Shown: piece after piece, positions 8,164 to 15,736 of the stretch | How positions within the stretch are numbered: the first letter of the stretch is position 1 | How the letters are laid out: every line of letters starts with the position of its first letter | DNA from: Planctomycetota bacterium | GTDB lineage: Bacteria; Planctomycetota; JAFGQW01 | Length of the DNA: 41,808 bases | Direction of reading: 5' to 3' | NCBI GenBank assembly: GCA_016935485.1 | Contig: JAFGQW010000342.1 | Location: forward strand, 1-41,808 | Program-made: the position numbers and the translations under genes | The notes under the pieces: generated by a model | Databases searched by the model: none | Seen by the model: the letters and a program-made list of their open reading frames with translations, nothing else | What the model was told of the DNA's origin: nothing

Positions 8164-9685
8164 GGGCCACCTCGGCGGGCGCGGAAGTGGTCATGGCGGC
8201 CGCGATCTTCGCCTGCGTGGCCTCGGCCCGCGTGAAGGCGGCGCGGAGCCGCCCGCGGTGCAGCACGAGGATGCGGTCGCTGAGCCCGAGCAACTCCGGG
8301 AGCTCGGACGTGATCAGCAGGATGCCCTTCCTCTCCGCGGTCCAGCGGTCGAGCAGCCGGTAGATCTCGGCCTTGGCGCCGACATCGATCCCGCGCGTGG
8401 GCTCGTCGAGCGCCAGCACATCGGCCCGCGTGAGGAGCCAGCGGGCGAGGATCACCTTCTGCTGGTTGCCGCCGCTCAGCGTTTCCACCGGAGCGTCGAG
8501 CGACGGCCCGCGCAGCTCGAGGGCGGCCAGCGCCGCCGCCACCGCGCGCCGCTCGAGGCGGGCGGAAAGAAGCCCGCGGGAGACGATGCGATCGAGGGAG
8601 GCCAGCGTGATGTTGTGGAGCACGCTGAGCGGCAGCACGAGGCCGGAGTCCTTGCGGTCGCTGGTCACCAGCGCCATGCCGCGGGCGATCGCCTCGGCCG
8701 GCGAGGCAGGCGCCCCTTCCCGGCCCTGGAGCCAGAGCCGTCCCGTCGGCCGCCGGCCGAAGCGGCCGAACACCGAGCCGAGAAGCGCGCTCGTGCCCGC
8801 GCCCCGCAGCCCGGCGAGGCCCACCACCTCGCCGGCGCGGAGCTCGAGGTCGATCCCCTCGAACACCGGCCGCGCGCCTTCCGCGTCGCGGAGCGTCCAG
8901 TCTCTGAGCCGGAGCAGCTCCGCGCCGGGCTGCGCGACCGTGCGCGGGAAGAGCTGCTCGATCCGCCGGCCGACCATCCATTGGATGAGCCTCTCCGGCG
9001 GGAGCTCCGCCACGAGCGCTGTGCCCACCAGCGCGCCGTCGCGGAGCACGGTGATGCGGTCGGCCACCGCGTAGACCTCCTCGAGCTTGTGCGAGATGTA
9101 GAGGATCCCCACCCCGCTCGCGCGCAGCCGCCGGATCAGCGCGAAGAGATGCGCCACGTCCGCCTGGCCGAGACTCGAGGTGGGCTCGTCCATCACCAGG
9201 ATGCGGGCCTCGCCGGCGAGCGCCTTGGCCAGCTCCACCAGCTGCTGCGCGGCGGCGGGGAGCGACTCCACGGGACGCTCAGGATCGATGGCCGGATCGA
9301 CGGGCTCGAGGGCGCGGCGGGCCGCGGCCAGCAGGGCGCGCCGGTCGAGCACGCCGAACCGGCCGGTCGGCTCGCGGCCGAGCGCGATGTTCTCGGCCAC
9401 GGTCATCGCCGCCACCAGGCTGAGCTCCTGGTGGAGGAGCTGCACGCCGGCGGCGCGGGCCGCGCGCGGGTGGCGAAAGCGCACGGGCTCGCCGCCCAGC
9501 CGGATCTCCCCGGCGTGGTCCGAGTAGACCCCCCCCAGGATCCGGATCAGCGTGCTCTTTCCGGCGCCGTTTTCCCCCACGAGCGCCACCACCTCGCCGG
9601 CGTGAAGCTCGAGATCGACGCCGTGCAGCACCTCCACGCCGGCAAAGGACTTGCGGATGGACTTCATGGTGAGCAGCGGCGGCAC
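8156..9685 (-). CDS. Sugar ABC transporter ATP-binding protein, two ABC domains (RbsA-like)
   Basis: The protein has 509 residues, normal for this class. The first ABC domain has Walker A GENGAGKST near residue 37, Q-loop LLHQELS and Walker B LVMDEPTSS. Its signature is degenerate (SLPAAAQQLVELAKAL). The second has a non-canonical Walker A (GLRGAGTSA, no Lys) but an intact LSGGNQQK signature and LALDEPTRGID Walker B. This complementary degeneration is normal for RbsA/MglA/XylG proteins, in which only one composite site is fully active. The start is the GTG at 9685, preceded by GGAG. A nearby ATG at 9667 is the alternative. A TATACT sequence on the minus strand (9715-9720) is a possible -10 box. 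It drives import together with the permease at 6973 and the receptor at 6000. Confidence 0.93.
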   Translation of the reverse strand: MPPLLTMKSIRKSFAGVEVLHGVDLELHAGEVVALVGENGAGKSTLIRILGGVYSDHAGEIRLGGEPVRFRHPRAARAAGVQLLHQELSLVAAMTVAENIALGREPTGRFGVLDRRALLAAARRALEPVDPAIDPERPVESLPAAAQQLVELAKALAGEARILVMDEPTSSLGQADVAHLFALIRRLRASGVGILYISHKLEEVYAVADRITVLRDGALVGTALVAELPPERLIQWMVGRRIEQLFPRTVAQPGAELLRLRDWTLRDAEGARPVFEGIDLELRAGEVVGLAGLRGAGTSALLGSVFGRFGRRPTGRLWLQGREGAPASPAEAIARGMALVTSDRKDSGLVLPLSVLHNITLASLDRIVSRGLLSARLERRAVAAALAALELRGPSLDAPVETLSGGNQQKVILARWLLTRADVLALDEPTRGIDVGAKAEIYRLLDRWTAERKGILLITSELPELLGLSDRILVLHRGRLRAAFTRAEATQAKIAAAMTTSAPAEVAHA

Positions 9686-9860
9686 AGCTCGTCTCCGGCG
9701 TCGGGGCCCGGCGGAGTATATTCCACGGCCGGGGCCAGGGACAGGGGGCTTCTACCCACGGCGTCACTCCGGAGATAGAATGAGCGGGCGCCGTGCGGCG
9801 CCGGTGTAGCGCCACGCGGACAGCGGGTGGAAGAAGCGTGCGAACTGATGGAGGTGCGCC

Positions 9861-10829
9861 ATGAAGCGACTCGGTTTCGGTACTCTCCTGCTCCTGATGG
9901 TGGGCGTCGCGTGCGCGGCGCAAGGCGTCGAGAGTCTCTCGCCCACGGATGACACCTACATCGACCAGTACGTGCCCACCGGCGTGAACGGGGCGCGCAC
10001 GAACATCGCGGTCCGCAACCAGTACGGAGGCTCCGCGATCTGGGAGCTCGACGGCCTGTTCCGCTTCGATCTCAGCGGCATTCCGCGGGGCGCGATTCTC
10101 ACCACGGCCACGCTCCACGTCTACTACTACGCGTACCGGGACAGCAGTCCGGTCGGGCGCAACTTGACCTGCCACCGGATCACGGGCACCTGGAGCGAAG
10201 CCGCCGTCACCTGGAACACGCGCCCGCCGTACGATTCGACGGCCACCTCGGGCGCCCTCGTTCCGTCCAGCTACACGTGGATGACGTGGGACGTGACGGC
10301 GGATGTCCGCGCCTTCGTCGACCGCACCTTGCCGAACCACGGCTGGCAGATCATGGACCTGAAGAAGTGGGGCACCGCGAACATCCCCCTGATGTACTTC
10401 TACAGCCGGGAGTACAGCACCAACCAGCCCCACCTCGATCTCACGCTGCCCACGCACCTTGGCGCGAGCGGCAGCACCAGCCCGGGCGGGACCCTCGCCT
10501 TCCAGCTCACGGCCGCAAACGATCCGGGCCAGCCCTACCAGGTCGGCTCCGCGCTCGGCGCCGGCCCCATCCCGATCGACACCAGGGAGATCGGCCTCGG
10601 GCTGGACGCGCTGCTCCAGGTCTCCCTGAGCGGTATGCTGCCGGGCGTGTTCGTGAACTATGCGGGGCGGATCGATGCCCAGGGCACGGCCCGCGCTTCG
10701 CTCGCGATTCCGCCGTCTCCGGGCCTGGTGGGCATCCGCATCTACACTGCCTTCGTGACGCTTGCCGCCGCCGCACCCTCCGGCGTCGGGTCCGTTTCGA
10801 ACACGTTTTCGTTCGCGATCGCGAAGTAG
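9861..10829 (+). CDS. Secreted DNRLRE-domain protein with planctomycete C-terminal domain
   Basis: This 322-residue exported protein has a signal peptide (LLLLMVGVACAAQ). Residues of about 25-195 form a DNRLRE/CBM96-like beta-sandwich: SLSPTDDTYID at the start, LFRFDLSGIPRGA, ITGTWSEAAVTWNTRP and WDVTADVRAFVD in the middle. Such modules occur at the ends of cell-surface proteins and in alginate or other carbohydrate-binding proteins. The last 125 residues (GGTLAFQL...YQVGSALG...LGLDALL...GRIDAQGTARASLAIPP...YTAFVTL) are a C-terminal domain also seen in the proteins at 15737 and 17513. GGAGGT lies four bases before the ATG. A TAGAAT box at 9776 is a possible -10 element. The role is unknown and binding is more likely than catalysis. 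Confidence 0.85.
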   Translation: MKRLGFGTLLLLMVGVACAAQGVESLSPTDDTYIDQYVPTGVNGARTNIAVRNQYGGSAIWELDGLFRFDLSGIPRGAILTTATLHVYYYAYRDSSPVGRNLTCHRITGTWSEAAVTWNTRPPYDSTATSGALVPSSYTWMTWDVTADVRAFVDRTLPNHGWQIMDLKKWGTANIPLMYFYSREYSTNQPHLDLTLPTHLGASGSTSPGGTLAFQLTAANDPGQPYQVGSALGAGPIPIDTREIGLGLDALLQVSLSGMLPGVFVNYAGRIDAQGTARASLAIPPSPGLVGIRIYTAFVTLAAAAPSGVGSVSNTFSFAIAK

Positions 10830-10855
10830 CGCTCCGGCGACCAGGAACAGAAGAG

Positions 10856-10953
10856 AACCACGAAGCACACCAAGGAGACACGAAGACCACGAAGCAGACA
10901 TGGCGAGCCCGGGGAGGCCGCGAGCAAGAGCACGAGGACGAGCAGGAGCACGA
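10856..10953. repeat. Interspersed CACGAAG / GAGCACGAG low-complexity repeats
   Basis: In the gap between convergent genes, 10856-10894 is built from CCACGAAG, ACACGAAG and GACCACGAAG words. 10923-10953 is built from GAGCACGAG and GACGAGCAGGAG words. Related strings occur at 20390-20415 and, inverted, at 29037-29077. Open frames across it encode only Leu/Val or Arg/Glu runs and are not credible genes. Confidence 0.6.
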
Positions 10954-10973
10954 GTCGCTGCCGGTGACGCCGG

Positions 10974-12053
10974 TCAGTGCGGGAGGAGGGATTCCCGGGC
11001 GAGGAAGGCCGCGAGCGCCTCGGCGATCAGGCGATGGCCCTTCGGCGTGAAGTGGCGGTTCACGGGGAAGTAGGTGGGGTCGGCGGGGGTGTTGTGCTGG
11101 TCGAGGAGATCGATCAGCTCGAGGTGGGGGAGGGAGAGCGCTTCGGCCATCGCGACGTAGCGGCGTTCGACCGCGCGGTTGTAGCGCGGAAACGGCACAT
11201 GGAGCAGCGCGAGCTTCGCGCCGTGCGCCCGCGCGCGGTCGGCGAGCGCCGCGAGCAGGCGCTCCGTCAGCCGCCAGTCCGCTTCGGGCCAGACCGCCTC
11301 CGGCAGCTTGTCCGGCGCGAGGAAGTCGGTCCGCCTCGGTTCGGCGGCCCTGCGGTTCTTCACCCATTGGGCCAGCTGGAGCCGCAGCCGGGAGAACAGG
11401 TGGGAGTGCTGGGCGAGCCACGCGTAGAGCGGGATCCGGGCGGTCCACTTGGTCGCCGCCCCGACGGAGCGGCGGAGGAGCACGAAGCGGCCATCCTCCT
11501 CGAGATGCACGAAGTCGGCCAGCCGGTTGTCCTTGGGATCGTCGTCGTGAAAGGCCATGAGCACGAGATCGGGCTCGAACTTCCAGCCGAGCTCCTCGAG
11601 GAACACGAGATGGTGCGCGGTGCCCCAGGAGGCGCAGGCGGCGTTGATCACCTCGTAGTGCCCGCCGTCCGCGCTGGCATTCAGCCGGCGCTCGAGCTGC
11701 CGGACGAACGTGTCCTCGTCGTTGACGCCGCTGCCGAAGGTGAGCGAGTCGCCGAGCACCAGGATGCGGCGAACGCCCGCGGGCCTGCCGAGCGGGCGCT
11801 CCGGATCGCGGAGCCTGTGGGAGTTGGTCCGGTAGCGGACGGAGAACTCCCGGGAGACGTGCCGCCCGTCGAGGTTCTTTCTCAGCACGAGCGGCAGTGC
11901 CTCGGTCGTGTCGAAGAGCGGGGTTTCCCGCTCTTGCGGCCAGAGGAGCGCGAGGGTGAGCTCGAAGAACACCAGCGCCAGGGCCACCCCGGCGAGGGAC
12001 TTCAGCACGCCGGCGGGCCAGCGCGTGCGGGTCTCGATGCGGCCAGCGGCCAC
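10974..12053 (-). CDS. SGNH-hydrolase-like protein paired with MBOAT acyltransferase
   Basis: This 359-residue protein begins at the GTG at 12053, chosen because GAAAGG sits seven bases upstream. A GTG two codons earlier would be too close to it. One N-terminal membrane segment (LAGVALALVFFELTLALL) is followed by an SGNH fold: block I ILVLGDSLTFGSG with the Ser nucleophile, then VINAACASWGTAHH, LMAFHDDDPKDN (block III-like), and the C-terminal DPTYFPVNRHFTPKGHRLIAEAL with the catalytic Asp and His. It starts 11 bases after the MBOAT gene. In alginate, cellulose and cell-wall O-acetylation, an MBOAT protein hands acyl groups to an SGNH partner that finishes the transfer. The same job is inferred here for an exported glycan. 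Confidence 0.85.
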   Translation of the reverse strand: MAAGRIETRTRWPAGVLKSLAGVALALVFFELTLALLWPQERETPLFDTTEALPLVLRKNLDGRHVSREFSVRYRTNSHRLRDPERPLGRPAGVRRILVLGDSLTFGSGVNDEDTFVRQLERRLNASADGGHYEVINAACASWGTAHHLVFLEELGWKFEPDLVLMAFHDDDPKDNRLADFVHLEEDGRFVLLRRSVGAATKWTARIPLYAWLAQHSHLFSRLRLQLAQWVKNRRAAEPRRTDFLAPDKLPEAVWPEADWRLTERLLAALADRARAHGAKLALLHVPFPRYNRAVERRYVAMAEALSLPHLELIDLLDQHNTPADPTYFPVNRHFTPKGHRLIAEALAAFLARESLLPH

Positions 12054-12064
12054 GTTCACGCCTT

Positions 12065-13483
12065 TCAGAACTGGAAGTAGATGAACGCCTCCTCGCCGCG
12101 CGCCAGCAGGATCAGCGCCAGCGCGACGGCGGTGTAGAGGAAGCCGCCGGCGAGGCAGGGGGAGCGGCGGAGCACGCGGTCCACCCGCTGGCGGATCTCC
12201 CCCCGGGTCTCCTGGTAGAGCTGCACGGCCAGGATGAACCCGAAGACGAACAGCGGCACGGTGAAGTCGAGGCTCGCGCCGGCCTGCCAGGTGGCGATGC
12301 CGGCCAGCACCTGCCACGCCGTGGCGAAATCCGGCGCCCGGAAGAAGATCCACGTCAGACACACGAAGTGAAACGTGAGGAGCACGGCGAGCGGATTCAA
12401 TCGCTGCCGGTCACGCGGGTGCGCGCCGCGCCACGCCTTGTGCGCCATCAGCGCGAGACCGTGCAGCCCGCCCCACACCACGAAGTTCCAGCTCGCCCCG
12501 TGCCACAGCCCGCCGAGCAGCATCGTCAGCATCAGGTTCACGTGGGTGCGCGCCGCCGAGATGCGGTTACCGCCCAGCGGGATGTAGAGGTAGTCGCGAA
12601 GCCAGCGCGACAGCGAGATGTGCCAGCGCCGCCAGAAGACGGTGATGTTGGCGGCGAGGTACGGGCGGTTGAAGTTCACGATGAGCTTGAAGCCGAGGAT
12701 CTGCGCGAGCCCGATGGCGATGTCGGTGTAGCCGGAGAAGTCGAAGTAGATCTGGAAGGAGAAGCAGTAGGTGGCCAGGAGCAGCGCGGCGCCGCTGAAG
12801 GCGGCCGGCGCGGCATAGACCTCGCCGACCAGCGGGGCGAGGTTGTCGGCGAGGCAGACCTTCTTCAGGAGCCCCCAGAAGACGAGCAGCAGCCCGAGGC
12901 GGATGCGGTCCCAGTCGAAGCGGTGGCGCGCGTCCATCTGCGGCAGGAGCTCGTCGCCGCGCAGCACCGGGCCGGCGATGAGCTGCGGGAAGTAGCAGAC
13001 GAAGAGCGCGACCTTGAGCGGATTGCGAGTCGGTGTGAGCACGCCGCGGTAGACATCGATCGTGTAGCTCAACGTCTGGAACGTGTAAAACGAGATGCCG
13101 ATCGGCAGCACGTACCAGGGCATCCACGCGGCGGCTGGCGCGACGGCGACGTCGGCGCCCAGCAGGCCGAGCAGGCTCGCCGCCGTGCGGAGGAGGAGCT
13201 CGAGATACTTGAAGAAGGCGAGAACCCCGAGGTTGAGCGCCACGGTGACGACGAGCAGGACGCGGCGCCACGTCGGCGAAGCCACGCGGCGGATCCCCAG
13301 CGCCCCCGCGTAGTTGAGCCCCGTCGAGAAGACGAGGAGACCCGTGTACTCCCACCGCCACCAGCCGTAGAAGAAGTAGCTCGCGACGAGCAGCAACGCG
13401 ATCTGGCCGCGCCGGCCGAGCTGGAAGTAGACGAGCGCCACGACCGCGAAGAACAGGGCGAACTCGACGGAGTGGAACAGCAT
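12065..13483 (-). CDS. MBOAT family O-acyltransferase (AlgI-like)
   Basis: This 472-residue polytopic membrane protein has the full AlgI-like pattern: SVEFALFFAVVALVYF at the start, GISFYTFQTLSYTIDVYRG, FPQLIAGPVLRGDELLPQ, CFSFQIYFDFSGYTDIAIG, FWRRWHISLSRWLRDYLYIPLGGNR, and LLGGLWHGASWNFVVWGG, which carries the conserved active-site His. Such enzymes move acyl groups across the membrane to alginate, teichoic acid or other polymers. It forms a two-gene unit with the SGNH protein downstream. No polymer synthase lies in the window, so the acceptor is unknown. The ATG at 13483 has only a weak, distant GAGG in front of it, but the N-terminus matches the family start. Confidence 0.93.
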   Translation of the reverse strand: MLFHSVEFALFFAVVALVYFQLGRRGQIALLLVASYFFYGWWRWEYTGLLVFSTGLNYAGALGIRRVASPTWRRVLLVVTVALNLGVLAFFKYLELLLRTAASLLGLLGADVAVAPAAAWMPWYVLPIGISFYTFQTLSYTIDVYRGVLTPTRNPLKVALFVCYFPQLIAGPVLRGDELLPQMDARHRFDWDRIRLGLLLVFWGLLKKVCLADNLAPLVGEVYAAPAAFSGAALLLATYCFSFQIYFDFSGYTDIAIGLAQILGFKLIVNFNRPYLAANITVFWRRWHISLSRWLRDYLYIPLGGNRISAARTHVNLMLTMLLGGLWHGASWNFVVWGGLHGLALMAHKAWRGAHPRDRQRLNPLAVLLTFHFVCLTWIFFRAPDFATAWQVLAGIATWQAGASLDFTVPLFVFGFILAVQLYQETRGEIRQRVDRVLRRSPCLAGGFLYTAVALALILLARGEEAFIYFQF

Positions 13484-13657
13484 CTCGGCTCAGGCGCCTC
13501 TCGAACGGCGTGCGGCCATGGGGAGCCCGTGGCCCGTTGTCGGCGGCGTTGCGGCGCCGGGCCGTCGCGCCGGACCGCGAATCATAGCGCGGGCACGGCC
13601 CGCGGCCCACTGCGCGGCCTGTTCCGCAGGACTACCTGCACGCGGGGGCGCCGGCCC

Positions 13658-14209
13658 TCAGGGCGCGAGATACCAGCCCCGCACCGGAGCGAGGAACGTG
13701 CCGCCGAGGTGTCCTCCGCCGGGGGTCTCAAGATCGATCGAGCCGGTCATCTCGACGATCCGCCCGCCGCGCTCCTGCCAGTCCGTGATCCTGAGCCTCC
13801 CCTCGGTCACGGGCACGTCGTGCCGCGCGCCGCTGGCGTCCACATGGATCAGGCGAACACAGGCCGTGGCAGCGGACAGGCCCCGGTCGTAGCTCACGAG
13901 CTGTGCGGTCAGGTCGGGCCCGGGCTGCTCGTAGGCGAACCGGACGCCGAGATACCACGTGCCCGGCGCCAGATTGGCCATGTCCGGATCCGTCGTGCGG
14001 TCGAACAGAGCGAGCCCCAGCACTCGGTGCTGGGCCGTGATCAGGGCCTGCTCGAGGACGATGGGCTTGCCATTGATCGTCCCGGCGACCCCGGCCGTGA
14101 GGTGGCCGCCGGCGTCGGCGGATGGCGCGAAGGTCGGCAGCGTCGACCCGCAGGCGCCGAGGAAAACCAGCAAGGCCAGCGAAGACACAATCCACGCCAA
14201 GGTTCTCAT
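13658..14209 (-). CDS. Putative lipoprotein, unknown function
   Basis: This 183-residue protein has a lipoprotein signal (SSLALLVFLGAC) and no recognised domain. The mature part starts with GSTLPTFAPSADAGGHLTAG and reads as beta-rich. A repeated theme of strand and short turn ends in a glycine-rich GGGHLGGTFLAPV. The ATG at 14209 has GGAGG a short way upstream (at 14221-14225). It is monocistronic, between the MBOAT gene and PepT on the same strand. It may be an envelope structural or binding protein. Nothing in the sequence gives a reaction. Confidence 0.75.
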   Translation of the reverse strand: MRTLAWIVSSLALLVFLGACGSTLPTFAPSADAGGHLTAGVAGTINGKPIVLEQALITAQHRVLGLALFDRTTDPDMANLAPGTWYLGVRFAYEQPGPDLTAQLVSYDRGLSAATACVRLIHVDASGARHDVPVTEGRLRITDWQERGGRIVEMTGSIDLETPGGGHLGGTFLAPVRGWYLAP

Positions 14210-14284
14210 CGCGATGGTCCCCTCCGTAACGGACAGTGCTACCGGAGAGGAGTATCGAGATTTCCGCACCGCGGGTTGAGGGGC

Positions 14285-14302
14285 GCCCGGCCCCAGCCGG
14301 GC
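14285..14302 (-). terminator. Hairpin downstream of pepT
   Basis: GCCCGGC and GCCGGGC form a perfect 7-bp stem with a 4-base loop, about 60 bases after the PepT stop. No T-run follows, so termination is likely but not certain. Confidence 0.4.
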
Positions 14303-14363
14303 CGGGCGACCGCCCCGCCGCCAACGCGAGCGTTCCCTTGAGCTTGCGCGCGGCGGCCGGCCG

Positions 14364-15647
14364 TCAGGCGACGTCCGTGGAGTTGCACTCACCCCACAGC
14401 CGCACGAGGTGCACGAGCGTGCGCACGGTGAGGACCATGTTGTCGAGCGAGACCCACTCGCGTTTGGAGTGGAAGTTGTGCGCGCCGGTAAACAGGTTCG
14501 GGGTGGGAAGCCCCATGAAGGACAGCCGGGCACCGTCGGTGCCGCCGCGGATCGGATTCTTGCCGACCTCGAGGCCCGCCGCCGCCGTCGCCCGCTCGGC
14601 CAGCGCACCCACCTCGGGATGGCGGTCGAGCACCGCCTTCATGTTGCGGTAGGACTCCTTGACCTCGAAGTCGACGTCGCCCTTCGGGAACCGGGCCTTG
14701 ACCTTCGCGACGAAGCCGCGGATCCGGTCCTCCTTGTCCGCGAGGCCGGCGGCCTCGAAGTCGCGGATCAGGATCTTCACCACGGTCTTCTCCTCGTCGC
14801 CCTGGATCGTGTACGGGTGGATGTAGCCCTCCCGCTTCTCGGTCGTCTCGGGCGAGAGGCGGTCGGGCGGGAAGTGCTCCAGCAGCGCGGCCGCCATCTT
14901 GATCGAGTTCACCATCCGGTCCTTGGCGTAGCCGGGGTGCACGTTGATGCCCTTGCACGTGACGATGACGGTGTCCGCGCAGAAGGTCTCGTCCTCGATC
15001 ACCCCGACCTCGCCGCCGTCCACGGTGTAGGCGGCCACGGCGCCGAATCTCTTCACGTCGAACTTGTCCGCACCGCGGCCGATTTCCTCGTCCGGGGTGA
15101 ACGCCACGCGGATCGGACCGTGCAGGATCTCGGGCTGGCCCCGCAGGGTCTCGAGCGTCGCCAGGATCTCGGCGATTCCCGCCTTGTTGTCGGCGCCGAG
15201 CAGGGTGGTGCCGTCGGCGGTGACGATGTCGTGGCCGATGCACTGGCCGAGCGGCGCGTCCGTCTCGGGGGTGAGCCGGATCGAGGGGTCCTGCGGGAGC
15301 GGGATGGCGCCGCCCGGGTAGTCGCGGTGCACGATGGGGTTCACTCCCTGGCCCGAGACGGCCGGCGAGGTGTCGACGTGGGCGATGAGCCCGAGGGTGG
15401 GCGCCCGGCCACGCCGCGGGTGGGTGGGCGGAAAGTTCTCCGGGAGCGTCGCATACACGTAGCCGTGCTCGTCCATGGCGGCGTCCTCGAGGCCGAGCGC
15501 CTGGAGTTCCTCGACCAGGAGGCGGGAGAGATCCTTCTGCTTCGGGGTGGAGGGGCAGGTCGTCGAGTTCTCGTCGGACTGCGTGTCGATGCGGCAGTAG
15601 GCCAAGAACCGCGCGAGCAGGGCTTCCCGGTCAACTGTGAACTCCAT
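14364..15647 (-). CDS. pepT: Tripeptide aminopeptidase (peptidase T)
   Basis: This 427-residue cytoplasmic M20B zinc peptidase removes the N-terminal residue from tripeptides. Features are the N-terminal RFLAYCRIDTQSDE, metal-site LIAHVDTSP (His and Asp), the GADNKAGIAE bridging Asp, the TPDEEIGRG catalytic Glu pair, YTVDGGEVG, the dimer-domain NVHPGYAKDRMVNSI, IRGGTDGARLS, and the last zinc ligand in GAHNFHSKREW. The length is normal for PepT. The start is the ATG at 15647 with AAGGAAG five bases upstream. The open frame continues far beyond it into the opposite phase of the neighbouring gene, which is coincidental. It stands alone and fits peptide scavenging. Confidence 0.96.
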   Translation of the reverse strand: MEFTVDREALLARFLAYCRIDTQSDENSTTCPSTPKQKDLSRLLVEELQALGLEDAAMDEHGYVYATLPENFPPTHPRRGRAPTLGLIAHVDTSPAVSGQGVNPIVHRDYPGGAIPLPQDPSIRLTPETDAPLGQCIGHDIVTADGTTLLGADNKAGIAEILATLETLRGQPEILHGPIRVAFTPDEEIGRGADKFDVKRFGAVAAYTVDGGEVGVIEDETFCADTVIVTCKGINVHPGYAKDRMVNSIKMAAALLEHFPPDRLSPETTEKREGYIHPYTIQGDEEKTVVKILIRDFEAAGLADKEDRIRGFVAKVKARFPKGDVDFEVKESYRNMKAVLDRHPEVGALAERATAAAGLEVGKNPIRGGTDGARLSFMGLPTPNLFTGAHNFHSKREWVSLDNMVLTVRTLVHLVRLWGECNSTDVA

Positions 15648-15736
15648 CGGGGCTTCCTTTCCGTCGTTCGGGGTCTTCAGTCCAAGGATAGTCGGGACGC
15701 GGGCCCGGGCAAGAGCGGCGCGCCGCGCGCCGGCGC

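Noticed and set aside
10742-10951. Small hydrophobic minus-strand protein
   Set aside because: It consists of Leu/Val runs made by the CACGAAG and GAGCACGAG repeats and has no ribosome binding site.
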